DNA from: Atopobium sp.
GTDB taxonomy: Bacteria; Actinomycetota; Coriobacteriia; Coriobacteriales; Atopobiaceae
NCBI GenBank assembly: GCA_015259035.1
Contig: JABZHC010000003.1
Coordinates: forward strand, 1 to 63,245
Reading direction: 5' to 3'
DNA length: 63,245 nt
Of this stretch, positions 8,110 to 16,187 are shown piece after piece. Under the pieces are notes generated by a model. The model did no database searches, was not told where the DNA came from, and saw only the letters and a list, made by a program, of their open reading frames with translations. The stretch's first letter is position 1, and the number at the start of each line of letters is the position of its first letter. Position numbers and translations under genes: made by a program.

Positions 8110-9747
8110 CTAGAGAGACTCCAGGAAGCGATGCTGTGCTGCTCGTCCTTCTTCGTCCCACTTGAAAACGCCGGCATCCTCTAAAACGTGCGAGAAGACA
8201 ATGCCAACCTCGTCATAGATGTACTTTTTGAGCTGCTCAGACGAGAGAGAAGAGATGTCCTTCTTCGAAGCGGCATCCTTACTAGAACCGTCGCCCTGTT
8301 CAAGCAACTTAGCGTAAATCTGGCGCGCCCAGTCGGCGTGGGAGATGGTAGTAGAGTCTGTGGTCAGCTGGCCGTAGACAGCATTGGCTTTCCTGTCATT
8401 TGCCAGACACTGCTCCATAACCGACTGAACTTTGTTGAGCTCTGGCACAAGGCGAGGAGGAAGTACGGCAAGGCCCATAACCTCGATGAGGCCGATATTC
8501 TCTTTCTTGATGTGGTGATACTCGGCATGTGGATGGAAGATGCCAAGCGGATGTTTTTCGCTGGTAATGTTGCAGCGCAATGCAAGGAAGACCTCGTAGG
8601 TGCCATCTTCTAGCTTGCGGACAACAGGGGTAACCGTGTTGTGGAGCTCGCCATCAGTTTGCGCGTAAACAGAGACGGATTCGTCGGTATAGCCGCGCCA
8701 TGCAGAGATGATAAACTCCGCAGCCTTGAGCGCTTCTTCTCGACTAGTGGAAGAGAGGCGGAGGACAGAGAGTGGCCACTTAAGAATTGTGCCCGCTACC
8801 TCGGGGAACTGCTTGAGTTCAAACTCTTCTGCAACTTCCGCGCGCATCATAGGGAACTCGTAACGACCGCCTTGGTAGTGATCGTGCGAGAGAATCGATC
8901 CACCAACAATAGGCAGGTCGGCATTAGAGCCAATAAAGTAATGGGGGAATCTGTCCACAAAGTCAAAGAGATTGACCAGCGCCTCGTGATCAATGTGCAT
9001 AGGAATGTGATCCGAGTTCATGGCAATGCAATGCTCGTTGAAGTACGCGTATGGACTGTACTGGAATCCCCAACGATGCTGGTTGAGCTCAATGGGGATG
9101 ATGCGCAGGTTCTGCCTGGCAGGATGAGCACCTGCGCCAGACGAAGCGCCACGTCCGGAGTAGCCCTCGTTATCCAGGCAGAGCTGGCATGCGGGGTACT
9201 TCTCGCAAGAAGTGTTTTGAGTTGTTTTAGCTGCTGCAATCTCGCGAGGATCCTTTTCTGGCTTGGAGAGGTTGATGGTAATCTCTAAGTCTCCCCAGAT
9301 AGTTGGGGTAGTCCACGTGATATTCCTGGCAATGGCGCTTCTTCTGACATAGCCGGCATCGCAGCAGAGCGTGTAGAACCAGTCAGTTGCAGCGCGAGGT
9401 CCCTCAGAAGCGTACAACTCGTTGAAGTGGCGCGCGACCTCGGAAGGCTTTGGCAGCAGAAGGCCCATAACACGCATGGCAAAAGAGTCCTCGCCACTCT
9501 GGGTGTTCTCGACAAGTCCATGAGAAACAGCTAGACGAGCAAGCTCGGCCAGCGTCTGATCAAGATTAAACGCCGTCAGGTCAATCTTCTCCCAAGACTT
9601 AACGGGAGCTGGCCCCTCGTACGAGAGCATATCCAGCAGAGCGTTATAACACCAGGTCAGATCCTCAGTTTGAATAAGTCCGCGCTCGCATGCATACGCA
9701 ACAAGCTGCTGAATGCACAGTGCGCTTTCGTTATCTGCTACAGCCAT
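8110..9747 (-). CDS. galT: UDP-glucose--hexose-1-phosphate uridylyltransferase, class II GalT
   Basis: Leloir pathway enzyme that exchanges UMP between UDP-glucose and galactose-1-phosphate. The length (545 residues) and sequence are those of the Gram-positive GalT class II family, not the ~350-residue E. coli type. The nucleophile motif is ILSHDHYQGG, and the Cys-rich stretch CEKYPACQLC plus N-terminal GLLLPKPSEVARHF are characteristic. The ATG at 9747 is chosen because GGGAG lies about 10 bases upstream; an in-frame TTG at 9756 has worse spacing. The start overlaps the 3' end of galK by 10 bases, indicating translational coupling. Last gene of galM-galK-galT; no galE is present in the window. 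Confidence 0.95.
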   Translation of the reverse strand: MAVADNESALCIQQLVAYACERGLIQTEDLTWCYNALLDMLSYEGPAPVKSWEKIDLTAFNLDQTLAELARLAVSHGLVENTQSGEDSFAMRVMGLLLPKPSEVARHFNELYASEGPRAATDWFYTLCCDAGYVRRSAIARNITWTTPTIWGDLEITINLSKPEKDPREIAAAKTTQNTSCEKYPACQLCLDNEGYSGRGASSGAGAHPARQNLRIIPIELNQHRWGFQYSPYAYFNEHCIAMNSDHIPMHIDHEALVNLFDFVDRFPHYFIGSNADLPIVGGSILSHDHYQGGRYEFPMMRAEVAEEFELKQFPEVAGTILKWPLSVLRLSSTSREEALKAAEFIISAWRGYTDESVSVYAQTDGELHNTVTPVVRKLEDGTYEVFLALRCNITSEKHPLGIFHPHAEYHHIKKENIGLIEVMGLAVLPPRLVPELNKVQSVMEQCLANDRKANAVYGQLTTDSTTISHADWARQIYAKLLEQGDGSSKDAASKKDISSLSSEQLKKYIYDEVGIVFSHVLEDAGVFKWDEEGRAAQHRFLESL

Positions 9748-10949
9748 TGTGCACAAGCTCCCTGGTCAGAGATGGCGTAGTGGCGGCAGGAGCCTTCACC
9801 AAACCACTGGTTCATTTGTGCAATGAAGGTCTCGACAAGGGCGAGAGGAACAAAGCACTGGATAGAGCCGCCAAAACCACCTCCGTGAATACGAACGGCG
9901 CCAGAACCTTTTAAGATGCTCTCCGCCAAGCCAAGGGCAAGCATGGCAGGCTGATATGAGCCAGAAGTAGAAACGTTCTGCAGGTACATGCCGGAGCTTG
10001 CGCCGGAAGCGTTGGTGAGTGCAATAAAGGACTCAATATCAGAGTTCTGAAGATCTGCCCACCTCTTATCTACCAGGTCATTCTCGTACCAGTAGTGAAT
10101 AGCACGGAGAAGAGCGCGGTCTCCAAGATCTTCACGCAGCTCATTGACGCGAGCTTGGAAGTCTTCAACGGGAACCTCTGAGAGGCGAGTCTTGCCAAAG
10201 GCTGCAGCAACTTTCTGCATCTCAACAGGTACAGCGGCATACTCATCGGTGAAGGTAACGTGATCACAGCCAACATCAACAAGGCAGAGAGCATAGCCGT
10301 AATCCTCAAAGTTGAGGTCTAGCTTTTCTGCCTGTGGCTCTGCGGGATCTTCAAAGTTCATGAAGGCAAGGCCGCCAAGGCAAACAGCGAGCTGATCCAT
10401 AAGACCGCACGGCTTACCAAAGTAAACGTTTTCTGTGTTCTGGCTCATTTGGGCAAGTTTAACAGCAGAAATCTCGCTGCCACCTTCCCAGAGAGCTTCC
10501 ATTGCACGGCCGGCTGCAGCCTCAAACGCAGCAGAGGAAGAAAGTCCGCCGCCACCAGGGACATTGCTTACTACTGCCATGTCAAAGCCGGATGGCTCAA
10601 AACCAAGTTTGACCAGGTTTGCTGCCATACCGCGAACAATAGCCTTAGTGCTCAGATACTCAGCTTCGGAAGGCTCAAGATTTGTGTAGTCAACCTCAAA
10701 AGGATCATATCCCACACTGGCTACACGAATAACGCCCAGGTTGTTAGGGGCACAAATGGCATCAATAGCAACATCCAGGGCACCAGCGATGACATGACCG
10801 CCCTCGTGGTCTGTGTGGTTTCCTGCAATCTCGGAGCGACCAGGCGCATGTACCGCAAGATAGCGGTCAGCTTTTCCAAACATTTGCTCAAAGTGCTCTT
10901 TTGCGCGATTGAGCTGAGCTGTGGTTTTCTCGTCAAACGTGTGAGCCAT
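9738..10949 (-). CDS. galK: Galactokinase
   Basis: A GHMP-family kinase of 403 residues that phosphorylates alpha-D-galactose to galactose-1-phosphate. Visible motifs are the galactokinase signature GRSEIAGNHTDHEGGHV near the N-terminus, the ATP-binding GHMP loop VPGGGGLSSSAAFE, and the C-terminal glycine-rich motif VRIHGGGFGGSIQCF. The start ATG at 10949 is preceded by AAAGGAA. It lies between galM (40-base gap) and galT (overlap), so the three are co-transcribed from the minus-strand promoter near 12.1 kb. Confidence 0.97.
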   Translation of the reverse strand: MAHTFDEKTTAQLNRAKEHFEQMFGKADRYLAVHAPGRSEIAGNHTDHEGGHVIAGALDVAIDAICAPNNLGVIRVASVGYDPFEVDYTNLEPSEAEYLSTKAIVRGMAANLVKLGFEPSGFDMAVVSNVPGGGGLSSSAAFEAAAGRAMEALWEGGSEISAVKLAQMSQNTENVYFGKPCGLMDQLAVCLGGLAFMNFEDPAEPQAEKLDLNFEDYGYALCLVDVGCDHVTFTDEYAAVPVEMQKVAAAFGKTRLSEVPVEDFQARVNELREDLGDRALLRAIHYWYENDLVDKRWADLQNSDIESFIALTNASGASSGMYLQNVSTSGSYQPAMLALGLAESILKGSGAVRIHGGGFGGSIQCFVPLALVETFIAQMNQWFGEGSCRHYAISDQGACAQWL

Positions 10950-10989
10950 GGTGTTCCTTTCCCTTTAGTGCCGTGAAGCTACAGGTACC

Positions 10990-12048
10990 TTAAAAGAATC
11001 GATAAACAATTTGCGAGCTGTAAGGCTGCTCAGGCGTGCAGGTAGGCTGAGGCCACTCTGCATGATGAGCACAATCTGGATAAAACTCGCTCTCAAATGC
11101 AAAACCAGCATGAGGCTTATAGATGGCGCCGTCTTTTGCGCGCGCCTCGTCAAGCCAGTTGCCGGTATACAGATGGGCACCAGGAGCGGTAATTTGAATT
11201 TCTAGTGAGCGTCCGCTTTCTGATGTAGCGAGAAGGGCGGGGCGTAGCTGGCCATTTTCATAGTTAGTAATAGCGAAGCAGTGATCATAACCGCGAGCAA
11301 TTTTGAGCTGCTCATTATCTGCGTCAAGATCTTTGCCAATGGTCTTAGGTGTGCGGAAATCAAAGGGAGTTCCTGCAACAGAGTCAACGGTTCCTGCAGA
11401 AACTGAGTCATCTCGTAGAGGCAGATATGATTCTGCCTGGATAGTAAGTTGGTGACCAAGAACATCACCAGAATCATGACCGTTGAGGTTAAAGTAGACA
11501 TGGTTGGTCATGTTTACAAATGTTGCAGCATCGGTTGTGCAGGTATACGTAAGATTTACCGTTGACTGCGCGCTCTCTTCAACAAGCTTATAGGTTGCGG
11601 TAATGTGACGGTTTCCTGGTAGTCCATATTCTCCATCTACCAAGTCAATGCTGAAGGTTACCGTATTTTGAATTTCATCAATTTCTGCCTGCCAAATGCG
11701 CTTATGGATACCAGCAACCAAATCAGTATGCAGGTTATTTTGGTTGTCTGGACCGTTGTTTTTAGGAAGATGATAGATAACGCCATTAAGTGGAATCTCT
11801 GCTTTATCTGCGCGATTAGCAGAAGGTCCAATGGACGCACCAAAGCAGGCAGGGTTATCTAAATACAGGTCAAATAGGCTATATCCAAGAACTACATCTG
11901 CCTGTGTTCCATAAATATCTGGAACTGAAATGCCCAAAATGGTGGCACCAAAATTGCTTAATTTAATTGATGAATGGGCGCCGCGAATGGTATACGTAAG
12001 CGCAGCAGGGGAGTTAACAAAGCTATCAAAGGGTCGAACATCAATCAT
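10990..12048 (-). CDS. galM: Aldose 1-epimerase (galactose mutarotase)
   Basis: Interconverts beta- and alpha-D-galactose, giving galactokinase its substrate. The 352-residue protein shows family landmarks: LSNFGATILGISVPD, the sugar-contacting GASIGPSANR, NNLHT, and TNHVYFNLNGH with the catalytic His. Near the C-terminus FAFESEFYPDCAHHAEWPQ is the expected E-x-Q/F-Y-P-D region with the catalytic Glu. ATG at 12048 with a GGAGG site 7 bases upstream. First gene of the minus-strand galMKT operon, downstream of a promoter overlapped by a LacI-type operator. Confidence 0.95.
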   Translation of the reverse strand: MIDVRPFDSFVNSPAALTYTIRGAHSSIKLSNFGATILGISVPDIYGTQADVVLGYSLFDLYLDNPACFGASIGPSANRADKAEIPLNGVIYHLPKNNGPDNQNNLHTDLVAGIHKRIWQAEIDEIQNTVTFSIDLVDGEYGLPGNRHITATYKLVEESAQSTVNLTYTCTTDAATFVNMTNHVYFNLNGHDSGDVLGHQLTIQAESYLPLRDDSVSAGTVDSVAGTPFDFRTPKTIGKDLDADNEQLKIARGYDHCFAITNYENGQLRPALLATSESGRSLEIQITAPGAHLYTGNWLDEARAKDGAIYKPHAGFAFESEFYPDCAHHAEWPQPTCTPEQPYSSQIVYRFF

Positions 12049-12068
12049 CGGATACCTCCGAGATACTA

Positions 12069-12097
12069 CTCATAGTGCATTACACATACTATGTTAA
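12069..12097 (-). promoter_or_regulatory. Promoter of the galMKT operon
   Basis: On the minus strand TTAACA (12092-12097) and TATGAG (12069-12074) are separated by 17 bases and lie 21-50 bases before galM. The -35 falls inside the LacI-type operator at 12091-12106, so a bound repressor would block polymerase. The -10 is only a moderate match. Confidence 0.5.
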
Positions 12098-12106
12098 CGT
12101 ACTCAT
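12091..12106. promoter_or_regulatory. LacI-type operator candidate upstream of galM
   Basis: The sequence is ATGTTAACGTACTCAT, a 16-bp imperfect palindrome (half sites ATGTTAAC and ATGAGTAC). It shares 14 bases with the mglB site at 2853. A further inverted pair, CATAGT/ACTATG, flanks the promoter spacer at 12071-12093. Confidence 0.65.
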
Positions 12107-12278
12107 AACGAACTAACAGGAAATTATTAAGTTTTCAGTCAGTGGTATCTTTGCGGGGGCAAACGGTTAGAGCGCAGGTCAAAAGTCCTTCTCGCCGAAC
12201 GGTTCTTTTTTTACCGTGAGCGTTTAATTTGCTGATAAATATGCAATTTTATCGCGTTATGTCAATCTGCCTGTTAGT

Positions 12279-12294
12279 ATGAGTACGTAAACAA
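12279..12294. promoter_or_regulatory. LacI-type operator candidate upstream of the regulator gene
   Basis: The sequence ATGAGTACGTAAACAA reads, on the other strand, as TTGTTTACGTACTCAT, one base different in the 14-base core from the galM and mglB sites. It sits 20 bases before the regulator start, suggesting autoregulation. Confidence 0.6.
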
Positions 12295-12314
12295 GCAGAT
12301 AATCGGAGGAATTC

Positions 12315-13343
12315 GTGACTCGCTCGTATAGTTCTAGCTCAAATAAGCGCTCTGTTTCAATGGCTGATGTTGCGCAAGTTGCTGGTGTTTCTCAGCAGAC
12401 CGTTTCTCGTGTTGCTAATGGCGCCCAGAACGTCAGCAAGGCCACGCGAGAAAAAGTCCAGGCAGCAATGGAGTCTATGGGCTTTAGGCCAAGCTTTGCA
12501 GGTAGATCGTTGAGATCTGGCTCGTATCAATCGGTGGGACTTTGCTTGTACGACATTCGCGAGTTTGGTAACTTAGCCACGCTTGATGGTATTGTTTCTG
12601 CAGCTCGTGAGCATGAATATGCAATTACAATGATTGAGAAAGGCTCCGACGACGGCCTCTGCCTGCAGGACATTTCTTATCGTATGTCAAATCTTCCCGT
12701 TGACGGCATGATTATTAGCATGAGCCTTATGGCATCAGATTTTGAATCATTTGTGCCGCAGCCAGGCCTTGGAACAGTCCTTCTTACCATGCACGAGCAT
12801 CCCTATTGCACAACTGTTGACTCTGATCAGTATGGTTGCTCAAAGCTTGTTATCGACCACCTCTATGAGCTCGGTCACCGCAAAATCCGTTTTGTAGCAG
12901 GCCCTTCATACTCCATTGACTCGCAATTTCGCGAGAAGGGCTGGCGAGATGCCATGTCTGAGTATGGCCTGGAAATTGTTGAGCCACTTGCTGGTGACTG
13001 GACTGCTAACAGCGGCTATGAAATTGGTAAAAAACTGCGAGAAAACCGTAATTTTACTGCGGTGTATGCGGCAAATGACCAGATGGCGCTTGGTGTCATT
13101 GCAGCGTTTGAAGAGGTAGGGCTCAGCGTGCCAGATGATGTCAGTATTGTTGGTGTTGACGACTCTCTTGAAGACTATCTGCCAAACTTCTCGCTGACAA
13201 CCGTTCGCTTTAACCTGCTGGAGCGTGGTCGCGTAGCCCTTGAGCATGCAATTCGTGCATCCGAGCCAGGGTATGAGCCTGAGGCAATTAGGATTGCTCC
13301 TAAACTTATTGTTCGTACCACCACAGCAGCACCACAGAAGTAG
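12315..13343 (+). CDS. LacI/GalR-family transcriptional regulator, probable galactose regulator
   Basis: A 342-residue LacI-family protein. The N-terminal helix-turn-helix is clear (MADVAQVAGVSQQTVSRVAN, then the hinge region GFRPSFAGRSLRSG), and the rest is a periplasmic-binding-protein-like effector domain (QSVGLCLYD, VDSDQYGCSKLVIDHLYELG, YAANDQMALGVIAAFEE, SIVGVDDS). GTG start at 12315 with GGAGGA five bases upstream. It is divergent from galMKT, and the same 16-bp site occurs before mglB, before galM and before itself, which makes it the likely repressor of galactose uptake and catabolism. The effector (galactose or a derivative) is inferred from neighbours only. Confidence 0.9.
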   Translation: MTRSYSSSSNKRSVSMADVAQVAGVSQQTVSRVANGAQNVSKATREKVQAAMESMGFRPSFAGRSLRSGSYQSVGLCLYDIREFGNLATLDGIVSAAREHEYAITMIEKGSDDGLCLQDISYRMSNLPVDGMIISMSLMASDFESFVPQPGLGTVLLTMHEHPYCTTVDSDQYGCSKLVIDHLYELGHRKIRFVAGPSYSIDSQFREKGWRDAMSEYGLEIVEPLAGDWTANSGYEIGKKLRENRNFTAVYAANDQMALGVIAAFEEVGLSVPDDVSIVGVDDSLEDYLPNFSLTTVRFNLLERGRVALEHAIRASEPGYEPEAIRIAPKLIVRTTTAAPQK

Positions 13344-13419
13344 AGAAGTAACTTAAAAAGTCGGGTTTCTCGCCATAATCAGCTATACTGTTCAGGCAAT
13401 AGTTGATTAGAGGAGTTGT

Positions 13420-14523
13420 ATGTCTGAGTCACCAAATAAAGAACTAGGCTGGTCAGTTCAGGTTTCCTTGGATACGCACGAGATTCGTGCTGGAGAGACT
13501 GTAACTGCTACTCCTAAGATTATTGGTGCAGATCCTGAGGGCTTCAAATTTCACTACGTATGGAGCTTGAATGACCGCTGGGATGAGGGTTTTTGGGATA
13601 CTACGGAGCACCAGTTTGGCGACTCAATTCCTAATACTTCGTGGACATACACCTTCCCAGAGCCTGGTCGTTATCATCTCTACATTGATGCATTTGACAC
13701 GAACAACAATCCTCAGACCGTTACTGCTTGGGTAGTTGTTGCTGGTGAAGACGATTTTATGCGTCCACCACTTCCTTCTGCAGACGCAGAGACGGTTGTT
13801 GCGGTAAACGGCGTTTCAGAGATCTTTAATATTGCTTCTGAGCAGTTCAACTCGCTGAAAGAGTACTTTATTGCATTTGCGCGCGGCGAGGTTGCTTTCA
13901 AAGAGTTCAAGGCCCTTGATGACATCTCGTTTGAGGTCAAGCGCGGCGAGGCTTTTGGCCTGGTGGGCACAAACGGCTCCGGCAAGTCCACTATGCTCAA
14001 AATCATTGCGGGCGTACTTGAGCCTTCTAAGGGAACTTGTGAGGTCAAGGGTACTATTGCGCCTCTTATTGAGCTTGGTGCTGGCTTTGACATGGAACTG
14101 ACTGCTAAAGAGAACATCTACCTCAATGGCGCTCTTCTTGGTTACAAGAAGGAGTTTATTGACTCGCACTTTGACCAGATTGTAGAGTTTGCTGAGCTTG
14201 AGGGCTTTATGGATATGCCACTCAAGAACTACTCCTCTGGTATGGTGGCACGCATTGCCTTTGCAATTGCAACCGTTACAGAGCCTGACCTGCTCATTGT
14301 TGATGAGACGCTCTCGGTAGGAGACTTCCTCTTCCAGCAAAAGTGCGAGAACCGCATCAAAGAGCTGGTTGCTTCTAATAATGTTACAGTCCTTCTGGTT
14401 TCTCACTCTATTGACCTGGTTCAGCGCATTTGTGACCGTGCCATTTGGATTGAGAAGGGCAAGCAGCGCATGCTTGGTCCTGTGGATGAAGTTTGTGAAG
14501 CTTACGAGCACCTTAAGAGATAA
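13420..14523 (+). CDS. Orphan polysaccharide/teichoic-acid export-type ABC ATPase with N-terminal beta domain
   Basis: A 367-residue protein. Residues about 130-367 form an ABC ATPase of the Wzt/TagH/RfbB export family: Walker A GLVGTNGSGKST (residues 180-191), the family stretch LIELGAGFDMELTAKENIY, signature NYSSGMVARIAF and Walker B LLIVDETLSVGD. Residues 1-125 are a separate beta-rich domain containing YVWSLNDRWDEGFWDTTEHQ and PEPGRYHLYIDAFD, resembling PKD or triple-tyrosine (Y_Y_Y) Ig-like modules. Known Wzt proteins carry a glycan-binding beta domain at the C-terminus instead. No permease, glycosyltransferase or other cell-wall gene is adjacent, so partner and substrate are unknown. 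ATG with GAGGAG upstream; TATACT at 13384 could be its -10. Confidence 0.85.
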   Translation: MSESPNKELGWSVQVSLDTHEIRAGETVTATPKIIGADPEGFKFHYVWSLNDRWDEGFWDTTEHQFGDSIPNTSWTYTFPEPGRYHLYIDAFDTNNNPQTVTAWVVVAGEDDFMRPPLPSADAETVVAVNGVSEIFNIASEQFNSLKEYFIAFARGEVAFKEFKALDDISFEVKRGEAFGLVGTNGSGKSTMLKIIAGVLEPSKGTCEVKGTIAPLIELGAGFDMELTAKENIYLNGALLGYKKEFIDSHFDQIVEFAELEGFMDMPLKNYSSGMVARIAFAIATVTEPDLLIVDETLSVGDFLFQQKCENRIKELVASNNVTVLLVSHSIDLVQRICDRAIWIEKGKQRMLGPVDEVCEAYEHLKR

Positions 14524-14585
14524 TTAAAATTCCTAACCAAAAGTTAGGGTCTGTACGAGTACAATATGTGTGTCTTTAAATGTGG

Positions 14586-14664
14586 TACGAGATACCCGTA
14601 AGGCTCATAGTCATAGTTTTGCCTTTTGGATACCTTGTGCCTGGTCAGGTGAGGTATCTTTTTT
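14586..14664 (+). promoter_or_regulatory. PyrR-dependent transcription attenuator of the pyr operon
   Basis: A terminator hairpin GATACCT/AGGTATC (14629-14658) followed by T6 precedes pyrR. Upstream, GATACCCGTAAGGCT (14591-14605) resembles the PyrR-binding consensus ARUCCNGNGAGGYU, and AAGGC (about 14600) can pair with GCCTT (14621) as a competing antiterminator stem. This is the known layout of pyr leaders: PyrR with UMP/UTP favours termination. The hairpin is seen directly; the pairing scheme is inferred. Confidence 0.7.
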
Positions 14665-14676
14665 ATTGGAGGCGCT

Positions 14677-15252
14677 ATGGCTCAAGAAGGTTCGCACTCT
14701 CTCATTGTGGATGAGCAGTCCCTTGACCGCATGCTTACACGAATTGCTCACGAAATTGTCGAGAATAACGATTCAATTGAAAACGTTGCTCTGGTGGGCA
14801 TTATTCGCCGTGGAGAGGTTTTGGCTTCTCGTCTTGCGGACAAGATTTTGAGTTTTACCGGATTTAAGCCAAAAGTTGGCTCACTTGATATCAGTTTTTA
14901 TCGCGATGATTTTAGAAGAAACACCGCACCGGTTCTCCACGCAACTAATATCGATTTTGATATTACAGGTACAAGCGTTGTGCTGGTAGATGACGTTCTT
15001 CAGACAGGAAGAACTATCAGAGCAGCACTTGATGCGCTCATCGACTATGGCCGTCCTGAGCGCGTTCAGCTAGCAGTTGTTGTTGACCGTGGTCATCGTG
15101 AGCTTCCTATTAGACCTGACTATGTGGGAAAGAACGTTCCTTCATCAAAGAGCCAGGTAGTCAGCTTAAATGTTAAAGAAATTGATGGTCAGGACTGCGT
15201 CTTGCTGTACGAAGCTGACTATTCTGACCCCTTTATTGAGGGAGGAAACTAA
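14677..15252 (+). CDS. pyrR: Bifunctional pyr operon regulator / uracil phosphoribosyltransferase PyrR
   Basis: A 191-residue PRTase-fold protein that binds pyr leader RNA in response to UMP/UTP and has weak uracil phosphoribosyltransferase activity. The PRPP loop VVLVDDVLQTGRTIRAA is diagnostic, as are VGIIRRGEVLASRLA, FYRDDF and VVDRGHRELPIRPDYVGKN. ATG with TTGGAGG upstream, immediately after the attenuator hairpin it probably controls. Its stop overlaps the pyrB start (TAATG). The acidic C-terminal tail is slightly longer than usual. Confidence 0.96.
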   Translation: MAQEGSHSLIVDEQSLDRMLTRIAHEIVENNDSIENVALVGIIRRGEVLASRLADKILSFTGFKPKVGSLDISFYRDDFRRNTAPVLHATNIDFDITGTSVVLVDDVLQTGRTIRAALDALIDYGRPERVQLAVVVDRGHRELPIRPDYVGKNVPSSKSQVVSLNVKEIDGQDCVLLYEADYSDPFIEGGN

Positions 15253-16187
15253 TGCTTTCAGTTAAACATTTGATTGATACAAACAGCCTGACGCGTGATG
15301 ATATCCAGCAGATTCTTGATACTGCTCAGTCGTTTGAAGCTGTAAACAACAGGGATATTAAAAAGGTGCCAGCACTTCGTGGCCGCACTATCGTCAACCT
15401 GTTCTTGGAGCCTTCCACCAGGACTCGCTCTTCATTTGAGCTTGCCGAGAAACGCCTCTCGGCTGACGCTTTAAACATGGGAGGATCTACCTCATCTGTG
15501 GTTAAGGGAGAGTCTCTGGCAGACACCATTCAGACTATCGACGCTATGAACGTTGACATGTTCATCTGCCGCGCAAGACTTGCGGGAACACCGCAGAAGA
15601 TTACTGAGCACACTGATGCCGTGGTTATCAATGCCGGCGACGGAAAGCATCAGCACCCAACGCAGGCAATGCTTGATCTTTATACCATCCGTAAGAACTT
15701 TGGGCATCTTGATGGCCTTAAAGTTGCTATTGTTGGCGACCTTTCTCATAGCCGCGTTGTTGGCTCTTTGGTGCCAGCACTTAAGACTATGGGTGCAGAG
15801 GTTGTTCTAGTTGGACCTCCAACATTCCACGTAGATGATCCAAGCTGGTTTGGCTGCTATCAGACCTCACACTTTGATGAGGTCATTGGTGATGTTGACG
15901 TCGTATACATGCTTCGTGTGCAGCTTGAGCGTATGGAAGGAGCTCCTATTCCTTCTCGCCGTGAGTACAACAGGCTTTGGGGCCTTGATGAGCGCCGCAG
16001 CAAGCTGATGAAGCCCGAAGCAATCATCTGCCACCCAGGTCCAATGAACCGTGGTATGGAAATTAACAGCGAGGTGGCTGATTGTGCCCGCTCTCGCATT
16101 CTTGATCAGGTTAATGCGGGTGTTTTGACGCGCATGGCCGCAATGTATTTGCTTCTGGGAGGAGACTCTGATGGCATTTCTGCTTAA
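15252..16187 (+). CDS. pyrB: Aspartate carbamoyltransferase catalytic subunit
   Basis: Condenses carbamoyl phosphate and aspartate to carbamoyl aspartate, the committed step of pyrimidine synthesis. The 311-residue protein has the carbamoyl-phosphate motif PSTRTRSSFELAEKRL, the HPTQAMLDLYTI motif and the C-terminal region CHPGPMNRGMEI. No pyrI regulatory gene is present, consistent with the Gram-positive type. The start shares a base with the pyrR stop and the gene overlaps pyrC by 17 bases. Confidence 0.97.
   Translation: MLSVKHLIDTNSLTRDDIQQILDTAQSFEAVNNRDIKKVPALRGRTIVNLFLEPSTRTRSSFELAEKRLSADALNMGGSTSSVVKGESLADTIQTIDAMNVDMFICRARLAGTPQKITEHTDAVVINAGDGKHQHPTQAMLDLYTIRKNFGHLDGLKVAIVGDLSHSRVVGSLVPALKTMGAEVVLVGPPTFHVDDPSWFGCYQTSHFDEVIGDVDVVYMLRVQLERMEGAPIPSRREYNRLWGLDERRSKLMKPEAIICHPGPMNRGMEINSEVADCARSRILDQVNAGVLTRMAAMYLLLGGDSDGISA

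Noticed and set aside
8641..9288. A 215-codon plus-strand frame opposite galT
   Set aside because: Fully antisense to a well-supported GalT sequence and without any motif.
12180..12215. Possible terminator GAACGGTTC with T-run in the gal/regulator divergent region
   Set aside because: The stem is only a few base pairs and would point away from either gene's end; it is more likely chance.
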